A DNA stretch of 64,000 nt. Origin: Arthrobacter pascens (GTDB lineage Bacteria > Actinomycetota > Actinomycetes > Actinomycetales > Micrococcaceae). The stretch covers positions 4,464,001-4,528,000 of the forward strand of contig NZ_JAUSXF010000001.1 in assembly GCF_030816475.1 (NCBI RefSeq), given 5' to 3'. The translations under genes and the position numbers were made by a program. The first letter of the stretch is position 1. Each line of letters begins with the position of its first letter. Below are positions 7,780 through 16,467 of this stretch, piece after piece. A model generated the notes under the pieces. The model searched no databases. It had not been told where the DNA came from and saw only the letters and a program-made list of their open reading frames with translations.

Positions 7780-9254
7780 TGGACGCCGACAGCGGTACAG
7801 CGGGAACCTTCGGCCCTGCCGACGGCGACGTCGGCCTGCTCAGTCCTGTCTCGTCGTCGCCCCTGGTTGCGGTCCTGACCGGCGACCGTGCAGTGCTGGG
7901 AGCCATCCTCGCCGTCGAATCCGGCTGGGCGGCGGTGCTCGAAAAGGCGGGCCTGGCGCCGGCCGGTTCCGCCGCCGTCGTGGCTTCTGCGGCGGAGGCG
8001 GGCCGCTACGACGCTGCTGACATCTCGCTTCGGTCTCAGGGCGGCGGCAACCCGGTGATCCCGCTCCTGGCCGACCTGCGCAGGCATGTCCAAGCCCTGG
8101 ACAGTGCCAATATCGGCGCCGCGCAGGCCGTGCATGCCTCGCTGACCAGCCAGGACGTCCTTGACACGGCCCTGATGCTGCTCGCCCGGAACACCGTCGA
8201 GGCCCTCCTCGCGGACCTGAAAAGCACGTCGACGGCGCTGGCCGCGTTGGCGGAAGACCATACGGAAACGCTGTGCGTTGGCAGGAGCCTGACACAGCAT
8301 TCCCTGCCGTACACCTTCGGGCTCCGTGCAGGGCAGTGGTTCCACGGTCTGGCCGCGGCGGGCCGGCAGCTTGAGGGCCTGAAGCTGCCGGTCCAGTTCG
8401 GCGGTGCCGCGGGCACGCTGGCGGCCGGGACGGTGCTGACCTCCGGCACGGCGGCCGATCCCTTCACGCTGGCCGCCGCCCTGGCCAAGCAGCTGGGACT
8501 GGCCGCAGCGCCGGCACCGTGGCATACCAACAGGCTGACAGTCACGTCCCTGGGCCACGCCTTGGCGTCGGTGCTGGATGCGTCCGGAAAGATGGCCGCG
8601 GACATCCTGTTCCTGAGCCGGCCTGAGGTGGCCGAGCTCGCGGAACCCCGTGCCGCAGGGCGCGGAGTATCCTCGGCGATGCCGCAGAAGCAGAACCCTG
8701 TGCTCTCGGTCCTGATCCGGAGCGCCGCACTCCAAGGGCCCCACCTGGCCGCCCAGCTGCACCTGGCCGCCGCGAACTTCAACGACGAGCGCCCGGATGG
8801 CGCCTGGCACACGGAATGGCCGGCACTCCGCGAGCTCCTACGGCTGGCCCTGGGCGCCGCCGGCAACCTCCGGGAACTCGTCAAAGGCCTGCAGGTGTTC
8901 CCCGATGCCATGCGGCGCAACCTGGACCTCGCCGGTCCGCTGCTCCTGTCCGAAGGAGTCACCGCCGCGGTGGCGCCGCTGCTTGACGACCAGGATGGAC
9001 GGACCGGCAAGCAGCAACTGCAGGACGTGGTGCACCGGACCCTCCAGGCGCCTGCCGCGGAACAAGCGGGCACCTACAGGCGTTTGCTCCGCGAGGCCAT
9101 TCCCGTGGGGAAGCTCACCGATCTGCGGCTGGACGAGCTCCTGGATCCGGCCGGCTACCTGGGCCAGGCGGCGGAAATCTCCCGGCGCATCCTGGCCGCC
9201 TTCCCCGACTTTGCTTCTCCGGATACCGACGCGAACGGAGCCAACCGTGGCTAA
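7779..9254 (+). CDS. pcaB: 3-carboxy-cis,cis-muconate cycloisomerase
   Basis: A 491-residue member of the fumarase/aspartase superfamily that cyclises 3-carboxymuconate to 4-carboxymuconolactone. The superfamily signature appears as SSAMPQKQNP at about residues 299-308, on the flexible catalytic loop, and the helical core reads SLTSQDVLDTALML. The protein is longer than the roughly 450 residues common in the family; the excess is at the C-terminus and in an acidic N-terminus. The ATG at 7779 overlaps the pcaG stop, and the last 8 bases overlap the pcaD GTG start. Confidence 0.92.
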   Translation: MDADSGTAGTFGPADGDVGLLSPVSSSPLVAVLTGDRAVLGAILAVESGWAAVLEKAGLAPAGSAAVVASAAEAGRYDAADISLRSQGGGNPVIPLLADLRRHVQALDSANIGAAQAVHASLTSQDVLDTALMLLARNTVEALLADLKSTSTALAALAEDHTETLCVGRSLTQHSLPYTFGLRAGQWFHGLAAAGRQLEGLKLPVQFGGAAGTLAAGTVLTSGTAADPFTLAAALAKQLGLAAAPAPWHTNRLTVTSLGHALASVLDASGKMAADILFLSRPEVAELAEPRAAGRGVSSAMPQKQNPVLSVLIRSAALQGPHLAAQLHLAAANFNDERPDGAWHTEWPALRELLRLALGAAGNLRELVKGLQVFPDAMRRNLDLAGPLLLSEGVTAAVAPLLDDQDGRTGKQQLQDVVHRTLQAPAAEQAGTYRRLLREAIPVGKLTDLRLDELLDPAGYLGQAAEISRRILAAFPDFASPDTDANGANRG

Positions 9255-10065
9255 ACCCACCCTGAAGGCAGTACTGCTGTCGCCCCAGCGCCCGCTGGGT
9301 GACCACCCCCTGCTGGTGGCGGGATCGTCCCTGGGCACGTCATCCGTCCTGTGGAACGAGACTGCCTTCCTCCTCGGTAAAGACTTCGACGTCGTGGCCT
9401 GGGATCTGCCCGGACACGGTGTCTCACCGGCAGCGACAGAGACGTTCGACGTCGGCGCACTGGCAGATTCAGTGGTGGATCTGGTGGATTCGATCGCACC
9501 GGGAGAAAGCTTCCACTACGCCGGCGTTTCCCTGGGCGGAGCCGTCGGGCTGCAGCTTGCCATCAAGCATGGCGAACGCCTCAAGAGCCTTTCGATCCTG
9601 TGCAGCGGCGCCAAGCTGGGGACACCCGAAGGCTGGCTGGAACGCGCGGAGACTGTGCGCAGCCAGGGCACGCCCGTCATGATCCAGCAGTCCGCGGAAC
9701 GATGGTTCCCGCCGGGCTTCATGGACCGCGAACCCGAGCGGAGCAGCAGGCTCCTCCACGCCCTCCGCGATGCCGACCGCTTCAGCTACGCCTTCTGCTG
9801 TGAAGCCCTGGCCGGGTACGACGTCCGGGCGGAACTTGCCGGGATCTCCGTCCCCACCCAGGCCGTCGCGGGTGCCCTGGACGGCGTTGCCCCGCCGTCG
9901 TTGGCGCAGGAAATCGCGGATGCCATCACCGCGGGCGGAGGCACCGCGAGTGCGGTCACGCTGGGAGGCGTGGCCCACCTGGCGCCGGCCGAAGCGCCCG
10001 CTCACGTTGCCGAACTCCTGCGGAACCTCCTCACGTGGAGCGAATCCCGGGGAGCTGCCACGTGA
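9247..10065 (+). CDS. pcaD: 3-oxoadipate enol-lactonase
   Basis: A 272-residue alpha/beta-hydrolase that hydrolyses 3-oxoadipate enol-lactone to 3-oxoadipate. The nucleophile elbow is GVSLGG (Ser95), and Asp212 (GALDGVAPP) and His244 (GVAHLAP) complete a triad. The GTG at 9247, inside the end of pcaB, follows ACGGAGCC. PcaD and PcaC are separate proteins here, unlike the fused PcaL of Rhodococcus and Streptomyces. Their genes overlap by four bases (GTGA), which could be either the pre-fusion or post-split state. Confidence 0.92.
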   Translation: MAKPTLKAVLLSPQRPLGDHPLLVAGSSLGTSSVLWNETAFLLGKDFDVVAWDLPGHGVSPAATETFDVGALADSVVDLVDSIAPGESFHYAGVSLGGAVGLQLAIKHGERLKSLSILCSGAKLGTPEGWLERAETVRSQGTPVMIQQSAERWFPPGFMDREPERSSRLLHALRDADRFSYAFCCEALAGYDVRAELAGISVPTQAVAGALDGVAPPSLAQEIADAITAGGGTASAVTLGGVAHLAPAEAPAHVAELLRNLLTWSESRGAAT

Positions 10066-10541
10066 GCGGCTCTGAGCTTTCGGGCGGGCTACGGCACGGA
10101 GCAGTCCAGCCGGACGCTACCAGCCAGGAGATTTACGACGCCGGCATGGCCGTCCGGCGTGAGGTCCTCGGCGGCGCGCACGTGGACCGCGCCAACGCCG
10201 CCAAGGACGGGTTCACGGAAGACTTCCAGGACATGATCACCCGGATCGCATGGGGTGGCATCTGGACCCGTCCGGGCCTTTCGCGGCCAATGCGCTCCGC
10301 GGTGACCATCACGGCCATGGTGGCCCACGGGCACTGGGAAGAGCTGGCCATGCATCTTCGCGCAGCCATTACCAACGGCCTGAGCAGGGACGAGATCAAG
10401 GAAATCCTGCTCCAGACCGCCATCTACTGCGGTGTGCCGTCCGCCAACACCGCCTTCAAAACCGCCCAGCAGGTCTTCCATGAAATGGACGCCGCGACAG
10501 ACACCTCCCAACCCAAAACCACCCCCACCCCACCCAACTAG
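10062..10541 (+). CDS. pcaC: 4-carboxymuconolactone decarboxylase
   Basis: A 159-residue AhpD-like/CMD family enzyme that decarboxylates 4-carboxymuconolactone to the enol-lactone used by PcaD. The CMD core RAAITNGLSRDEIKEILLQTAIYCG (given here as a family description; its key segment is DEIKEILLQTAIYCGVPSAN) is intact. The GTG at 10062 overlaps the pcaD stop and has GGGGAG before it. The final residues PPN and the TAG stop are formed by the left arm of a large inverted repeat, so the element has replaced or created the original 3' end. Confidence 0.92.
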   Translation: MSGSELSGGLRHGAVQPDATSQEIYDAGMAVRREVLGGAHVDRANAAKDGFTEDFQDMITRIAWGGIWTRPGLSRPMRSAVTITAMVAHGHWEELAMHLRAAITNGLSRDEIKEILLQTAIYCGVPSANTAFKTAQQVFHEMDAATDTSQPKTTPTPPN

Positions 10542-10598
10542 GTCGCAGCAGGTGTCGTTTTGAGCCCTCATAACGACACCTGCTGCTACCTAGTTGGG
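10533..10598. repeat. Long near-perfect inverted repeat at the pcaC end
   Basis: Arms of 27 bp (10533-10559 and 10572-10598) match at 26 positions around a 12-base loop (10560-10571). The ends read CCCAACTAGG and CCTAGTTGGG. The element supplies the pcaC stop codon and ends 28 bases before the pcaF start. It could be a REP/BIME-like or miniature mobile element, or an RNA stabiliser or partial terminator between pcaC and pcaF. No T-run follows. Confidence 0.85.
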
Positions 10599-10626
10599 CC
10601 AGGCGAGACAGAATCAAAGGAACATC

Positions 10627-11826
10627 ATGAAACAGGCATTCATCTACGACGCTGTCCGGACACCGTTCGGCAAGTTCGGCTCAGGACTCGCCGCCGTCCG
10701 GCCGGATGACCTCGCCGCCCATGTCGTTAGGGAAACCGTCAAGCGCGCCCCGAAGCTCGACGTCGAGCGGATCGATGAGGTGGTCCTCGGCAACGCCAAC
10801 GGCGCCGGGGAGGAGAACCGGAACGTGGCCAGGATGGCCACCCTGCTCGCCGGATTGCCAACCTCGATCCCCGGCACCACGGTGAACCGCCTGTGCGGCT
10901 CGTCGCTGGACGCGGCCATCATCGCCTCCAGGCAGATCAACGCCGGCGACGCCGAGCTCATGCTCGTCGGCGGCGCGGAGTCGATGTCCCGAGCGCCGTG
11001 GGTTCTGCCCAAGACCGAAAAGGCGTACCCGGCCGGGGACCTGAACCTGGCCTCCACCACGCTGGGGTGGCGGCTGGTGAACCAGGCCATGCCCAAGGAA
11101 TGGACCATCTCCTTGGGCGAGGCTACCGAGCGGCTGCGCGAAAAATACGGTGTGACCCGTGAGCAGCAGGACGAGTTTGCCGCCAATTCCCACAACCTTG
11201 CCGCGGCTGCCTGGGACGAGGGCTTCTACGACAACCTGGTGGTCCCGGTGCCCGGGACAGACCTGGTCCGGGATGAAGGCATCCGCGCAGGCTCCTCCGC
11301 CGAGAAGCTCGCCGGGCTCAAAACCGTGTTCCGGGCCGAGAACGGCACCGTCACCGCCGGTAACTCCTCCCCGTTGTCCGACGGCGCCTCCGCGGCCTGG
11401 ATCGGCAGCGAAGGTGCCGCCGGGCTGCTCGGGCTGGAGCCCTTGGCCCGCATCGCCGGCCGCGGCGCCCACGCCAACGATCCCCAGTATTTCGGCTACG
11501 CGCCGGTGGAAGCGGCAAACAAGGCCCTCGCGAAGGCGGGAATCGGCTGGGACCAGGTTGGCGCCGTCGAACTTAACGAAGCGTTCGCCGCGCAGTCCGT
11601 GGCGTGCATCAACGCGTGGGGGATCGATCCTTTGATCGTGAACCGGCACGGCGGCGCGATCGCTATGGGCCACCCGCTCGGCGCGTCAGGGACCCGCATC
11701 CTGGGCACACTGGCCCGCAGCCTCCAGGCCTCCGGTGAGCGCTGGGGTGTGGCGGCGATCTGCATCGGCGTGGGCCAGGGCCTGGCAGTGGTGCTGGAGA
11801 ACGTGACTGCGAACGGAAAGGGATAG
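10627..11826 (+). CDS. pcaF: 3-oxoadipyl-CoA thiolase
   Basis: A 399-residue thiolase that cleaves 3-oxoadipyl-CoA to succinyl-CoA and acetyl-CoA. The acyl-accepting Cys90 lies in VNRLCGSSLDA, the His lies in GGAIAMGHPLGASG (about 348), and the second catalytic Cys lies in AICIGVGQG (about 379). The ATG at 10627 has AAAGGAAC upstream. Sequence alone does not exclude an acetoacetyl-CoA thiolase, but the position between pcaC and pcaIJ makes the PcaF role likely. Confidence 0.9.
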   Translation: MKQAFIYDAVRTPFGKFGSGLAAVRPDDLAAHVVRETVKRAPKLDVERIDEVVLGNANGAGEENRNVARMATLLAGLPTSIPGTTVNRLCGSSLDAAIIASRQINAGDAELMLVGGAESMSRAPWVLPKTEKAYPAGDLNLASTTLGWRLVNQAMPKEWTISLGEATERLREKYGVTREQQDEFAANSHNLAAAAWDEGFYDNLVVPVPGTDLVRDEGIRAGSSAEKLAGLKTVFRAENGTVTAGNSSPLSDGASAAWIGSEGAAGLLGLEPLARIAGRGAHANDPQYFGYAPVEAANKALAKAGIGWDQVGAVELNEAFAAQSVACINAWGIDPLIVNRHGGAIAMGHPLGASGTRILGTLARSLQASGERWGVAAICIGVGQGLAVVLENVTANGKG

Positions 11827-11830
11827 GGCG

Positions 11831-12490
11831 ATGCTCAACTTTGTGGATTCCGTCGGTGAGGCCGTCGCCGGTATAGGGGATGGCGCCACGGTGATGATCG
11901 GCGGGTTCGGAAACGCCGGACAGCCGTTCGAACTCATCGACGCGCTTCTGGACTGCGGTGCCACCGGCCTTACCGTCGTGAACAACAACGCTGGCCAGGG
12001 GGACCAGGGTCTGGCGCTGCTGATCAAGGAAGGCCGCGTGAAGAAGATGATCTGCTCTTTCCCCCGGCAGTCCGATTCCTGGCACTTTGACGCCAAATTC
12101 CGCGCCGGCGAGATCGAGCTGGAACTGGTGCCGCAGGGCAACCTGGCTGAGCGGATCCGTGCCGCGGGCGCCGGCATCGGCGGCTTTTTCACGCCCACCG
12201 GCTATGGCACCGTTCTGGCCGAGGGCAAGGAGACCCGGATCCTGGACGGCCGCGGCCAGGTATTCGAGACCCCGATCCATGCCGATGTCGCCCTGATCAA
12301 GGCACTCAAGGCCGACGGAAAGGGGAACCTGGTGTACCGCAAGACCGCCCGGAACTTCGGTCCCATCATGGCCGCGGCGGCCAAGCACACGGTAGTACAG
12401 GTATCCGAGATCGTCCCGACGGGCGGACTGGACCCGGAGAACATCGTGACCCCGGGAATCTATGTCAACAGCATTGTGAAGGTGGCGTGA
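11831..12490 (+). CDS. pcaI: 3-oxoadipate CoA-transferase subunit A
   Basis: A 219-residue alpha subunit of a family I CoA-transferase that, with PcaJ, moves CoA from succinyl-CoA to 3-oxoadipate. It carries the Gly-rich CoA-binding start GATVMIGGFGNAGQPFELI and the YGTVLAEGKETRILDGRG region typical of the subunit. It starts 4 bases after pcaF, and its TGA overlaps the pcaJ ATG. Acetoacetate transferase (ScoA) is the close alternative; context decides. Confidence 0.9.
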   Translation: MLNFVDSVGEAVAGIGDGATVMIGGFGNAGQPFELIDALLDCGATGLTVVNNNAGQGDQGLALLIKEGRVKKMICSFPRQSDSWHFDAKFRAGEIELELVPQGNLAERIRAAGAGIGGFFTPTGYGTVLAEGKETRILDGRGQVFETPIHADVALIKALKADGKGNLVYRKTARNFGPIMAAAAKHTVVQVSEIVPTGGLDPENIVTPGIYVNSIVKVA

Positions 12491-13179
12491 TGAGCCCGCA
12501 GACAACCGGCCAGGACCTCCAGACAAGTGACAAGCCGCTGGGCCGCGACGACCTTGCCCGCCTGGTGGCGAAGGACATCGCTCCCGGCTCCTTTGTGAAC
12601 CTGGGGATCGGCCAGCCGACGCTCGTGTCTAATTACCTGCTGCCGGAGCAGGACATCACCCTCCACACGGAAAATGGCATGCTGGGCATGGGGCCTGAGG
12701 CTGTCGGGGATGAGATCGACGGCGACCTCATCAACGCGGGCAAGATCCCTGTCACCGAGCTCCCCGGGGCGTCCTATTTCCATCACGCGGATTCCTTTGC
12801 GATCATGCGCGGGGGCCACCTGGACATCTGCGTGCTGGGCGCGTTCCAGGTCTCCGCGACAGGTGACCTCGCGAACTGGCATACCGGCGCCCCGGACGCC
12901 ATTCCCGCCGTCGGTGGTGCGATGGACCTGGCCACCGGAGCCAAGGACGTCTTCGTCATGATGACCTTACTCACCCGCGAGGGCGCGTCCAAGATCGTGG
13001 AAACATGCACGTACCCGCTGACCGGGATCGGCTGCGTCACCAGGGTGTACACCGACAAGGCGGTGTTCCTTACAGGTCCCGACGGCGTCAGTGTCCGTGA
13101 GACGTTCGGCTGCACGTTCGAGGAACTCCAGGAACTGGTGCCGGTCCCGCTCAAAGCAGCCCCCGCCGTCGAGCGCTAA
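12490..13179 (+). CDS. pcaJ: 3-oxoadipate CoA-transferase subunit B
   Basis: A 229-residue beta subunit carrying the catalytic glutamate (Glu61 in LHTENGMLGMGP) that forms the gamma-glutamyl-CoA thioester intermediate. Other family features are VNLGIGQPT near residue 37 and the MGGAMDLATGAKDVFV-like segment VGGAMDLATGAKDVFVMM. The ATG lies on the pcaI stop. This is the last gene of the operon; a large dyad lies 15 bases downstream of its stop. Confidence 0.91.
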   Translation: MSPQTTGQDLQTSDKPLGRDDLARLVAKDIAPGSFVNLGIGQPTLVSNYLLPEQDITLHTENGMLGMGPEAVGDEIDGDLINAGKIPVTELPGASYFHHADSFAIMRGGHLDICVLGAFQVSATGDLANWHTGAPDAIPAVGGAMDLATGAKDVFVMMTLLTREGASKIVETCTYPLTGIGCVTRVYTDKAVFLTGPDGVSVRETFGCTFEELQELVPVPLKAAPAVER

Positions 13180-13193
13180 CACCCCCACCCCTG

Positions 13194-13254
13194 CGCGAAC
13201 AGGCAGCAGATCCCCTCAAATCCGGCTATTGAGGGCATTACCTGCCGGTTCGCG
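13194..13254. promoter_or_regulatory. 61-bp symmetrical dyad between pcaJ and pcaR
   Basis: The outer arms (13194-13206 and 13242-13254) match at 12 of 13 positions and start with CGCGAAC and end with GTTCGCG. Two 6-base internal segments separate them from perfect inner arms CCCTCAA (13213-13219) and TTGAGGG (13229-13235) around a 9-base loop. Both stems share the centre at 13224. It may be the operon terminator, the operator of pcaR, or both. Confidence 0.6.
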
Positions 13255-13276
13255 GACCGCCCTAGGATTGGTAACC

Positions 13277-14086
13277 ATGACCGACGCACCAGCCGCCATA
13301 CAGGCCGCTCCGCAGGCGAGCGACCAGTACGTGCAGTCGCTGGCACGCGGGCTGGCCGTGATCCGCGCCTTCGACGGGGACCATCCGGTCATGACGCTGA
13401 CCGAGGTGGCGGCCCGCACAGACCTCACTAGGGCCACCGCCCGGCGTTTCCTGCACACGCTCGTTGAGCTGGGCTATGTCAGGACCGACGGCAAGACGTT
13501 CGCCCTCACGGCCAAGGTCCTCCAGCTCGGCTACGCCTATCTTTCCGGGCTGTCACTGCCGCAACTGGCCCAACCGCATCTGGAGGAACTGTCCCTGAAG
13601 CTGGGTGAGTCCACGTCCGCGGCGGTGCTGGACGGGACAGACATCGCCTACATCGCCCGGGTGACGATACGCCGGATCATGAACGTGGGCATCACCGTGG
13701 GGACGCGTTTCCCGGCGTACGCGACGTCTATGGGCAGGGTCCTGCTCGCTGCCCTGCCGCCTGAGGAGCTGAAGGCCTACCTGGCCGCGGCGGAGATCAG
13801 GCCGCTGACACCCCGCGCGCTCGGCACGGCGAAGCAGCTCCTGGCTGAGCTGGACACGGTAAGGGCACAGGGCTGGTGCCTGCTGGACGAGGAGCTGGAA
13901 CTGGGGCTCATGTCCGTCGCGGCCCCGGTCTATGACGGTCCCAAAGTAGTGGCCGCGGTCAACGTGTCCCTGCAGGCCCAGTCCGTCGCTGCAAAGGCGG
14001 ACCGGGAGGCCTACCTGGCATCGGTGGCGCAGGAGATCGTGGCCACAGCCAAGCTGATTTCGGTGGACCTGAGCGCGAGGCGGTAG
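13277..14086 (+). CDS. pcaR: IclR-family regulator, PcaR-type
   Basis: A 269-residue IclR-family protein resembling PcaR/PobR-type activators of the beta-ketoadipate pathway. The winged HTH spans about residues 20-75 (TEVAARTDLTRATARRFLHT), and the effector domain includes FPAYATSMGRVLLAALPPEEL and a C-terminal GLMSVAAPVYD. TAGGAT lies 8 bases before the ATG and no Shine-Dalgarno is seen, so the transcript may be leaderless. The large dyad ends 22 bases before the start, which suggests autoregulation. 3-Oxoadipate or protocatechuate are the effectors known for relatives. Confidence 0.88.
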   Translation: MTDAPAAIQAAPQASDQYVQSLARGLAVIRAFDGDHPVMTLTEVAARTDLTRATARRFLHTLVELGYVRTDGKTFALTAKVLQLGYAYLSGLSLPQLAQPHLEELSLKLGESTSAAVLDGTDIAYIARVTIRRIMNVGITVGTRFPAYATSMGRVLLAALPPEELKAYLAAAEIRPLTPRALGTAKQLLAELDTVRAQGWCLLDEELELGLMSVAAPVYDGPKVVAAVNVSLQAQSVAAKADREAYLASVAQEIVATAKLISVDLSARR

Positions 14087-14088
14087 CG

Positions 14089-14682
14089 CTAACCCTGCCG
14101 CGTCTGTGCGAAGAGCCGGCGGAGGGTAAAGAAGCAGCCCAGGGCACTGAAAAGCAGAGCGAGCAGGAAGTCGCCTATGTAACTGTCCACCAGTTCCGGG
14201 TTGGTGAACAGATTGAAGGTCAGCAGATCCCAGGTCTGTGGATCCGCCAGCATGGTCAGGGGCGAACCGCCGCTCAGGAACCTTGCCGCATCAACCAGCA
14301 TGCCTCCCCAGAACGAGAGAAGCACCGTCACAACGGTTACGCCCAGCACCACCCATACGCCGCGGCGGCTGATGGTTCCGCCGCTGCCCAGGACGTAGAG
14401 ACGCGCCGCTCCGGCGGCAGCCATGAAGGAAACGATGGACGCCATCCAGCCAAGATCCCACAGGATCATCCAGGCGATCACAGCAACGGGGATGATAACC
14501 AGGGAAAACACCGCACCGCGGATAACATCTTCGCGTCCCACTGCCCATAGCGAAGGAGCCGCCTGGTTTTCGGCCGGGGGCGCCCAGTCGCCGGTTGCAG
14601 GTTGGTCGTATGGCCAGGCTGAAGATGTATTTCCGGCTTCTCCGGCTGGACCGGATGCTTCGAAATCGGCGCGCTCTGACAA
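14089..14682 (-). CDS. Conserved-looking membrane protein, function unknown
   Basis: I do not recognise a family. A polar N-terminus of about 70 residues is followed by four likely membrane segments (VIRGAVFSLVIIPVAVIAWM, a segment around SIVSFMAAAGAARLYVLG, VWVVLGVTVVTVLLSFWGGM, and the C-terminal FLLALLFSALGCFFTL). Residues before the second pair suggest cytoplasmic loops with TISRRG. The start is uncertain: TTG at 14682 has GGGGGA just upstream, and another TTG at 14715 would add 11 residues. It is convergent with pcaR, with two bases between the stop codons. Confidence 0.7.
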   Translation of the reverse strand: MSERADFEASGPAGEAGNTSSAWPYDQPATGDWAPPAENQAAPSLWAVGREDVIRGAVFSLVIIPVAVIAWMILWDLGWMASIVSFMAAAGAARLYVLGSGGTISRRGVWVVLGVTVVTVLLSFWGGMLVDAARFLSGGSPLTMLADPQTWDLLTFNLFTNPELVDSYIGDFLLALLFSALGCFFTLRRLFAQTRQG

Positions 14683-14983
14683 GGGTCCCCCAATATTTCG
14701 ATGTGGATGCGGCAAATCCCGCTAATTCTGACACGGTGGAGCCGGATTTGGGCAGCAAAAATGGGGTCCCATTTAGCGCGACCGGTTTTAGGAGCCCGGA
14801 AGCCGGAAGGAACTGACAGGAGAATCGTTATCCGCGGCACCTCGCCGCCCTACTCCCGCCGCAGCCGGACGGGCCATAGACTCTAGCCAACTACGTGCAG
14901 CAGAGTTGCTCCGCGCCAGCCCGCCCTCACCGGCGGGACCGGCCAAGCCGCCCTGCCGCACTCGTGAGTGAGGGGAGTTGGCG

Positions 14984-16177
14984 GTGAAACTCGGCATTCC
15001 GAGGGAACAGCACGAGGGGGAGCGGCGCGTCGCCGCCACGCCGGAAACCGTGAAACAACTGGCGGGGCTAGGGCTTGAGGTCCTGATTGAATCCACAGCA
15101 GGGGACGCCGCCGGCTACAGCGACCACGACTATGTCCAGGCCGGCGCGCAGATGGTCCCGTACTTGAACACCGGCGAGCTGGACGTCCTCGCCCACGTCC
15201 GCCCGCTTGAAACGGCAACAGCCAAGGCCCTGAAAAGGGGTGCCATCACCGTCGGCCTGGCCTCGCCGTCGTCCGAACTCGCAACGGTCCAGGCGCTGGC
15301 CGACGCCGGCGTCACCTCCTTCGCCCTGGAACTGGTGCCCCGCATTTCCCGGGCTCAGTCCATGGACGCCCTCAGCTCCCAGGCCCTGGTGGCCGGCTAC
15401 CGTTCCGTGCTTGAGGCCGCCATCCGGCTGCCCCGGTTCTTCCCGCTATATATGACAGCTGCCGGAACTGTGCCGCCGGCCCGCGTGCTGGTGCTCGGCG
15501 CCGGGGTGGCCGGGCTGCAGGCCATCGGGACGGCGAAGCGGCTCGGCGCCCGCGTCTCCGCCAACGACATCCGCCCCGCCTCGGCGGACGAGGTCGCCTC
15601 CATGGGCGGCACGTTCATCAGGCTTGACCTTGAAACCGCGGAGGCGTCCGGCGGCTATGCCCGCGAGCTGAGTGCCGACCGCGGTGCCCTCCAGCGTGAG
15701 CTCCTCGCCCCGCACGTCGCCCAATCAGACGTCTTGATCACGACGGCGGCGGTCCCCGGCAGGCGGGCACCGCTCCTGGTCAGCCGCCAGATGGTGCAGG
15801 GCATGCGCCCGGGTTCTGTCGTCGTCGACCTCGCCGCTGAGTCAGGCGGCAATGTCGAAGGCTGCGTCCCCGGGGAGGACATCCTGGTCCCCACCTCGGA
15901 CGGCCAGGGCCACGTCACGGTAGTGGGGCTGAAGGACGCACCCTCCGCGATGGCCTCGGACGCGTCCCGCCTGTACGCCAAGAACGTCGCCAACCTGCTG
16001 GCCCTGATGACGCGGGACGGCAGCGTCATCCCGGATTTCGACGACGACGTGGTGGCCGGAGCCTGCCTGACGCACGACGGCGGGGTGCGGCATCTGCCCA
16101 CGGCGGAAGCGCTCGCGGCCCTGAATCCGGCACCTCCCACCCTGGCTCCCGGAGCAACAACCGAGGGGGCACTGTAA
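14984..16177 (+). CDS. pntAA: NAD(P) transhydrogenase subunit alpha part 1
   Basis: A 397-residue NAD(H)-binding domain I of the proton-translocating transhydrogenase, which exchanges hydride between NADH and NADP. It opens with KLGIPREQHEGERRVAATPE, related to alanine dehydrogenase. The NAD loop [21 protein letters not shown] lies near residues 169-189 (core GAGVAGLQAIG). The GTG at 14984 has AGGGGAG six bases before it; an in-frame TTG sits at 14978. The next two subunits overlap it, giving the three-gene form common in actinobacteria. Confidence 0.93.
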   Translation: MKLGIPREQHEGERRVAATPETVKQLAGLGLEVLIESTAGDAAGYSDHDYVQAGAQMVPYLNTGELDVLAHVRPLETATAKALKRGAITVGLASPSSELATVQALADAGVTSFALELVPRISRAQSMDALSSQALVAGYRSVLEAAIRLPRFFPLYMTAAGTVPPARVLVLGAGVAGLQAIGTAKRLGARVSANDIRPASADEVASMGGTFIRLDLETAEASGGYARELSADRGALQRELLAPHVAQSDVLITTAAVPGRRAPLLVSRQMVQGMRPGSVVVDLAAESGGNVEGCVPGEDILVPTSDGQGHVTVVGLKDAPSAMASDASRLYAKNVANLLALMTRDGSVIPDFDDDVVAGACLTHDGGVRHLPTAEALAALNPAPPTLAPGATTEGAL

Positions 16178-16467
16178 TGGACGGCATTAGCCTGCTGACG
16201 ATCACCGTGCTGGCCGTCTTCGTGGGCTTCGAGGTGGTCTCCAAGGTCTCCAGCACCCTCCACACCCCGCTCATGTCCGGGGCCAACGCCATCCATGGAA
16301 TCATCCTGGTGGGCGCCATCATCGTCGCCGGGCAGGCCGCCGACCCCTGGGTCCTGGCCGTGGCGCTGCTCGCAGTGGTCCTCGCCACCGCTAACCTGGT
16401 GGGCGGCTTTGTGGTGACGGACCGGATGCTGCATATGTTCCGCGGCCGCAAAGGGGTGGGCAAGTGA
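16177..16467 (+). CDS. pntAB: NAD(P) transhydrogenase subunit alpha part 2
   Basis: A 96-residue membrane subunit with three hydrophobic helices, starting LLTITVLAVFVGFEVVSKVS and continuing through NAIHGIILVGAIIVAG. It is part of the proton channel of the transhydrogenase. The ATG shares one base with the TAA of pntAA, and its stop overlaps the pntB start by four bases. Confidence 0.92.
   Translation: MDGISLLTITVLAVFVGFEVVSKVSSTLHTPLMSGANAIHGIILVGAIIVAGQAADPWVLAVALLAVVLATANLVGGFVVTDRMLHMFRGRKGVGK

Noticed and set aside
7458..8810. A 450-codon open frame opposite pcaG-pcaB
   Set aside because: Low-complexity Arg/Gly/Gln-rich shadow across two well-defined genes.
14984..16177. pntAA as a second alanine dehydrogenase
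   Set aside because: The N-terminus is similar because the families are related, but it is followed by overlapping pntAB and pntB genes.
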